Part shown: in pieces, positions 6,999 through 10,058 of the stretch | Numbering within the stretch: position 1 is the stretch's first letter | Layout of the letters: every line of letters starts with the position of its first letter | Assembly (NCBI GenBank): GCA_023426855.1 | Contig: JAEZBU010000235.1 | Location: 1 to 10,058 of the forward strand | Source of the DNA: Pseudomonadota bacterium | GTDB lineage: Bacteria > Pseudomonadota > Alphaproteobacteria > Rhizobiales > Hyphomicrobiaceae | Reading direction: 5' to 3' | DNA length: 10,058 nt | Notes under the pieces: model-generated | The model's input: the letters and a program-made list of their open reading frames with translations, nothing else | Told to the model about the DNA's origin: nothing | Databases searched by the model: none | Made by a program: the position numbers and the translations under genes

Positions 6999-7997
6999 TC
7001 AGCTGCACGCCTTCACAGCGGTTGCAAGCATGTCCTTGCCCACCGGACCGACCTTTCCGGCCCAGTCATTGGCGATCGGCGCAGTGATCTCGCGCAGACG
7101 TGCGATTTCTTCAGGCGTGGCGTCCTTGAGCGTCATGCCCTTTTCCGTCAGCGTCTGACGTGCCGTCTTGTCCGCGGCAATCAGCTCGGCGCGATACTTC
7201 GGAGCCCATTCCTCGGTCTTTGCCAGAAGCGTCTTGCGCAGGTCTTCCGGCAGAGCGTCGAGCGCAGCCTGGTTCACCACGATCGCCTGATGCGCGAGCG
7301 TCAGATTGATCATGAAGCCGAACTTGGTAACTTCATTGAACTTCCAGTCCAGTGCCGGGACCGCGGCGGTGAATGCGCCGTCGACGACGCCGCGCTGCAG
7401 TGCGGGGATGACTTCGGCGGGCGTAATGGTGACGCCGGAGGCACCCGCGAGCCGCATCATTTCGGCCTGTTCGCGGTTCCAGGAGCGCACCTTCAGGTTT
7501 TTGAGGCCATCGATGCCGTCGACCGGCTTGGCGAGCCAGAGCTGCTGCGGGGGCATGACCCACTGCATGATCGACGCTGATTTGAATTTGCCGCCAAGCA
7601 CATCGTTGATCGGCTTATCGATGGCCGGTGCCAGGGTATCGTAGAACTTGTCCATCGATGTGCAGGAGAACGGCATCGACAGAGCATTCAGCTCGGGCAC
7701 GTCACCTGCCACGAAACCGAACGCCACATCGCCCATCTCGACCTGGCGCGAACCGACGACGCGTAACACATCGGCGGCCTTGTAAGGCAGCTCTCCAGCC
7801 GAGAATACCGTGATCTTCAGGCGACCGTTGGTTGCGGTCTCAACGTCTTTCGCGAACGCCCGATGCAAGGTCGTCGGCTTATCGTTGGCCGCGAAGTACG
7901 TGTAAAATTTCCAGGAAACATCGGCTGCGCTGGCGTCTCTGGCGCCAAGCATCGCAAGCGCGGCAAACGCGCAGATTCCCACTGTCTTCATACGCAT
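6999..7997 (-). CDS. dctP: TRAP transporter periplasmic solute-binding protein (DctP family)
   Basis: This 332-residue secreted protein is the high-affinity solute receptor of the TRAP system. The signal peptide covers about 1-24 with cleavage after ASA. The DctP-family fold is indicated by the N-terminal strand VSWKFYTYF (27-35), FSAGELPYKAADVLRVVGSR (65-84), a PFSCTS segment (109-114), the block LKVRSWNREQAEMMRLAG (168-185) and RGVVDGAFT (202-210). Arg171 in the LKVR motif is the expected arginine that salt-bridges the ligand carboxylate in this family, so the ligand is probably an organic acid. The start at 7997 is set by a strong Shine-Dalgarno sequence, GGAGGACC, 9 nt upstream; the second ATG at 7991 is too distant. 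As the first gene of the leftward operon it is transcribed from the divergent control region shared with the DeoR gene. Substrate identity is unresolved. Confidence 0.94.
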   Translation of the reverse strand: MRMKTVGICAFAALAMLGARDASAADVSWKFYTYFAANDKPTTLHRAFAKDVETATNGRLKITVFSAGELPYKAADVLRVVGSRQVEMGDVAFGFVAGDVPELNALSMPFSCTSMDKFYDTLAPAIDKPINDVLGGKFKSASIMQWVMPPQQLWLAKPVDGIDGLKNLKVRSWNREQAEMMRLAGASGVTITPAEVIPALQRGVVDGAFTAAVPALDWKFNEVTKFGFMINLTLAHQAIVVNQAALDALPEDLRKTLLAKTEEWAPKYRAELIAADKTARQTLTEKGMTLKDATPEEIARLREITAPIANDWAGKVGPVGKDMLATAVKACS

Positions 7998-8062
7998 GAG
8001 ATTGGTCCTCCCGTGACCCGATCGTTTTCAATTCGCCATGCAAGGGCTTCAACTTTTGGCGG

Positions 8063-8091
8063 AGTGTCGTTGGTCGGATGAAGCGTGTCAA
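8063..8091 (-). promoter_or_regulatory. Candidate sigma-70-type promoter for the TRAP-lactonase operon
   Basis: On the minus strand a perfect TTGACA lies at 8091-8086. With a 17-bp spacer the -10 position (8068-8063) reads GACACT, only three of six matches to consensus. Transcription would start near 8056, giving a leader of about 60 nt before the ATG at 7997. This box is the mirror of the one facing right, so the two promoters would be back to back. Confidence 0.35.
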
Positions 8092-8092
8092 T

Positions 8093-8130
8093 CGATTTTG
8101 CGCGAGTTTGACATTTGATGATCGAGTTTG
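8093..8130 (+). promoter_or_regulatory. Candidate operator array for the DeoR-family regulator
   Basis: CGATTTTG at 8093-8100, CGAGTTTG at 8103-8110 and CGAGTTTG at 8123-8130 start at multiples of 10 bp from one another. The first and last extend to ATCGA(T/G)TTTG, with one mismatch in ten. Same-face direct repeats with about 10-bp spacing are a known operator style for DeoR-family repressors. The array overlaps the TTGACA that would drive the regulator gene and abuts the one that would drive the TRAP operon, so bound protein could block both. Binding is inferred from pattern and position only. Confidence 0.5.
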
Positions 8131-8137
8131 GTAGCAA
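8108..8137 (+). promoter_or_regulatory. Candidate sigma-70-type promoter for the DeoR-kinase operon
   Basis: A perfect consensus -35 box TTGACA (8108-8113) is followed after 18 bp by TAGCAA (8132-8137), a weak -10 candidate. Transcription would begin near 8144, leaving a leader of under 20 nt before the GTG at 8162. The -35 is convincing and the -10 is not; weak -10 boxes are common in Alphaproteobacteria. Confidence 0.4.
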
Positions 8138-8161
8138 TCGTGCATTGGCAAAGGTACGGAC

Positions 8162-8977
8162 GTGGAAACCAAGACAGCATCAGCGCGCGTCGGTCTGATC
8201 CCGGCGCAGCGTCACGCGGAAATCCTGCAAATTCTCAAGGCCGATGGCGCTGCCTCGGTGCAACAGCTTGCCGAGAGCATGGGAGCTTCGGTCTCAACGA
8301 TCCGGCGTGATCTCGAAACGCTGGAGCAAGGTGGTTTTCTCGATCGATCCTTTGGCGGCGCAAGCCTGCGCGCGCGCGCGCTCGCAACTCTAGAAACGGG
8401 CCAAGCGGTTGCCGAGCACATCCTGCGCTCGGAGAAAGAAGCGATAGCGCGCGCCGCGGCCAAACTTATCGAAGCCCATCAGGCGGTGATCCTCGATAGT
8501 GGTTCGACGGTGGTGGAAGTTGCGCGTGAGATTGCGCGCGGACAGTTGCCGTTGACCGTAATTACCAACGACCTGACCGTAGGGCAGATCCTGTCCGAGC
8601 ATCCGCGCATCCGGCTGCTGGTTACGGGCGGCACCGTGCGGCCGGGCTCATCAACGCTTCTCGGGGCTCCGGGTGAGGAATTGCTTGCAACAATCCGCGC
8701 CGATCTGGCGTTCGTCGGCGCACACGCCGTTACCGAAGCTGGGATCAGCGAAACCAATCTCGATGTGGTGCGGATAAAGCAAGCCATCTTGCGGGCGTCG
8801 AGACGCGCTGTGATCGTTGCCGATCACTCCAAGTTTGGCGAGCCATCCGTTTTTCACGCAGCGAAACTGGAGGCCGGCTCGGTACTCGTTACCGATGAGC
8901 GCGCGACGCCCGCTGTCATCGACAAATTTCGCGAAAACGGCGTTGAAGTCATCGTGGCGCCATTGGGGGCAGAGTGA
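8162..8977 (+). CDS. DeoR/GlpR-family transcriptional regulator of sugar metabolism
   Basis: The product (271 residues) is a DNA-binding regulator, usually a repressor relieved by a sugar phosphate. An N-terminal winged helix-turn-helix covers about residues 15-70, with the family recognition pattern VQQLAESMGASVSTIRRDLE at 33-52. The C-terminal sensor domain (about 85-250) carries the phosphosugar-binding landmarks LDSGST at 111-116, TNDL at 135-138, TGGTVRPG at 155-162 and ADHSKFG at 220-226. The length is close to the family norm. The start is GTG at 8162, with AAGG 7 nt upstream; no ATG lies upstream in frame close enough to be better, and the N-terminus fits relatives. It is transcribed divergently from the TRAP operon and shares the sequence GTGA with the kinase start, so it probably controls both arms and itself. 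The effector is unknown; the linked kinase suggests a phosphorylated four-carbon acid. Confidence 0.93.
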   Translation: METKTASARVGLIPAQRHAEILQILKADGAASVQQLAESMGASVSTIRRDLETLEQGGFLDRSFGGASLRARALATLETGQAVAEHILRSEKEAIARAAAKLIEAHQAVILDSGSTVVEVAREIARGQLPLTVITNDLTVGQILSEHPRIRLLVTGGTVRPGSSTLLGAPGEELLATIRADLAFVGAHAVTEAGISETNLDVVRIKQAILRASRRAVIVADHSKFGEPSVFHAAKLEAGSVLVTDERATPAVIDKFRENGVEVIVAPLGAE

Positions 8978-10058
8978 TCTCCGCCCTTCATCTCGTTGCG
9001 GACGACCTTACCGGAGCACTCGACTCGGCGGCCGGTTTCGCTTGTCCGGCAACGCCCGTCGCTGTCTCGTGGGCGCCGTCACCTGCGCTTCCCGCCAGTT
9101 TGTCGGCTTACTCAACTGAAACACGCGACAGCACAGCGGAATGTGCTGCCACGCGCGCGTCCGCCGCTGCCGATATCGCGCGCCAAAGATCGGATCGCCC
9201 GCTTCTGTTTAAAAAGCTCGACAGCCTTCTGCGTGGTCATCCGGTACTCGAACTTGCGGCGTTCGCTGAACGTGCGGGCTGCGATCGCGTCGTGCTGGCT
9301 CCCGCTCATCCCTCGTTGGGTCGCATCACCCGAGGAGGCTGGCAGTATGTCAGGAATGCCGAAGGGGAATACCAGCGCATTCTGCGTGATCTTGCTGGCG
9401 AATTGAATGCGGCGGGTTTTGCTACCAGGCCGGACCACGCCACATCGGACAAGCCGACGGTCACGCTCGCCGATGCCGAAAATGATGCTGATCTGCACGC
9501 GCTCGTCGCTCGCGAGCGTGATCGAGGGGACCGCATCTTGTGGTGTGGCAGCGGCGGACTTGCTCAGGCCCTTACAGGCAGGACACCGCAGCGGCTGGCG
9601 GTGCCAAGCGGCCGTGTGCTCGCGGTGATCGGCTCGGATCATTCCGTGGCGCGCGATCAAGTCGAAGCATTGCATCAGCGGGATCCGGCAGCGGTTGTCT
9701 CGTGGACGGAGCGTGACGCCCCCGCGACACTGGCTGACGCCATCAATCGTCGACTAGACAGCGGGACGATGGCCGTTATCGTTCCCAACTTGGCGATCTG
9801 TTCACGGACGGACGCGGCGCGGGCCATCGCGACGATGCTCAATGCCCTGCTGCCGCGGGTCAGCAGACCAGACGCTTTGTTTTGCAGCGGAGGCGAGACG
9901 TTGCGGATGGTTTGCGACGTTCTCGACGCTGATGCGCTTCTGTGCGAGGGCTTTGTGTCGGGAGGAATTCCGCTTAGCCGACTTCGTGGTGGTCGATGGT
10001 CCGGAATTGCTGTGATGTCGAAATCCGGCGCTTTCGGAACATCGGGTACCCTGGTCGA
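8974..10058 (+). CDS. Four-carbon acid sugar kinase (formerly DUF1537), 3' end cut by window
   Basis: An open frame of 361 codons runs from GTG at 8974 to the window edge with no stop. The product is an ATP-dependent kinase of the family that phosphorylates D-threonate, D-erythronate, L-threonate or 2-oxo-tetronate. The N-terminal domain shows ADDLTGALD at 9-17, KKLDSLLRG at 80-88, APAHPSLGRITRGGWQYV at 109-126 and the GSGGLAQAL turn at 192-200. The C-terminal nucleotide-binding domain shows SGGETLRMVCDVL at 305-317, SGGIPLSRLRGG at 329-340 and SKSGAFG at 349-355. The GTG start overlaps the DeoR stop by 4 bp and has GGGGG at 8965-8969, supporting coupled translation. Family members are about 420 residues, so only the C-terminal tail is missing. 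The usual Thr in DSTxRG is Leu here. Which acid it uses cannot be told from sequence. Confidence 0.9.
   Translation, partial: MISALHLVADDLTGALDSAAGFACPATPVAVSWAPSPALPASLSAYSTETRDSTAECAATRASAAADIARQRSDRPLLFKKLDSLLRGHPVLELAAFAERAGCDRVVLAPAHPSLGRITRGGWQYVRNAEGEYQRILRDLAGELNAAGFATRPDHATSDKPTVTLADAENDADLHALVARERDRGDRILWCGSGGLAQALTGRTPQRLAVPSGRVLAVIGSDHSVARDQVEALHQRDPAAVVSWTERDAPATLADAINRRLDSGTMAVIVPNLAICSRTDAARAIATMLNALLPRVSRPDALFCSGGETLRMVCDVLDADALLCEGFVSGGIPLSRLRGGRWSGIAVMSKSGAFGTSGTLV

Larger units (their letters stand above)
7998..8161. promoter_or_regulatory. Divergent control region between TRAP operon and DeoR-kinase operon
   Basis: All regulatory DNA for both arms of the catabolic locus must lie here, as the flanking genes diverge from it. 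It contains two outward-facing TTGACA boxes, an array of CGA(G/T)TTTG repeats, a strong leader Shine-Dalgarno sequence for the binding-protein gene (8004-8011) and a weak AAGG site (8151-8154) 7 nt before the regulator's GTG. No coding potential is seen. A looser match to the repeat, ATCGTTTTCA at 8021-8030, lies in the leader of the TRAP operon and might be an auxiliary site. Confidence 0.75.

Noticed and set aside
6451..7158. Plus-strand open frame (235 codons) antisense to the TRAP small subunit and binding-protein genes
   Set aside because: Its composition is highly charged and low in hydrophobic residues without domain character; both genes on the other strand have clear family motifs.
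8996..9675. ATG-started frames on both strands (8996-9406 plus, 9112-9675 minus)
   Set aside because: They are shadows of the GTG-started kinase, which explains the region with several ordered family motifs in a single uninterrupted frame.
1..10058. CRISPR arrays, toxin-antitoxin, phage-defence or secondary-metabolite systems
   Set aside because: No regularly spaced repeats longer than the 8-10 bp operator elements and no genes of those classes are present; all nine genes have clear pilus or metabolic assignments.

Overview
The window is GC-rich, densely coded chromosomal DNA of alphaproteobacterial character. A Hyphomicrobiales relative (Bradyrhizobium/Afipia-like) is my inference from codon bias and gene content; no rRNA or other phylogenetic marker is present. 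It holds nine protein-coding genes in two unrelated functional blocks, and no tRNA, rRNA, CRISPR or mobile element was seen.

Block 1 (1-4059, + strand) is the distal half of a chaperone-usher pilus operon of the Csu / spore-coat-U (archaic) type: periplasmic chaperone, outer-membrane usher, then a secreted protein with two spore-coat-U-like domains, which is the expected tip adhesin. The three genes overlap one another (29 bp and 10 bp), so they form one translationally coupled unit. In Csu operons the pilin genes precede the chaperone gene and would lie to the left of this window. A 147-bp convergent gap (4060-4206) with inverted repeats but no classical terminator separates the blocks.

Block 2 (4207-10058) looks like a carbohydrate-acid uptake and catabolism locus organised around a 164-bp divergent control region (7998-8161). 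To the left (- strand) lie the TRAP transporter genes in the order solute-binding protein, small membrane subunit, large membrane subunit, followed 17 bp later by an SMP-30/gluconolactonase-type lactonase. To the right (+ strand) lie a DeoR/GlpR-family regulator and, overlapping it by 4 bp, a GTG-started four-carbon acid sugar kinase (formerly DUF1537) that runs off the window end. The simplest reading is that the TRAP system imports a sugar acid or related carboxylate, the lactonase opens any lactone form, the kinase phosphorylates the acid, and the DeoR protein senses a phosphorylated intermediate and controls both arms. A PdxA-like dehydrogenase is the expected next gene beyond the right edge, but it is not visible here.

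The most interesting non-coding signal is in the divergent region: near-identical CGA(G/T)TTTG repeats starting at 8093, 8103 and 8123 (multiples of 10 bp), interwoven with two outward-pointing TTGACA boxes. This looks like an operator for the DeoR-type protein controlling two back-to-back promoters.
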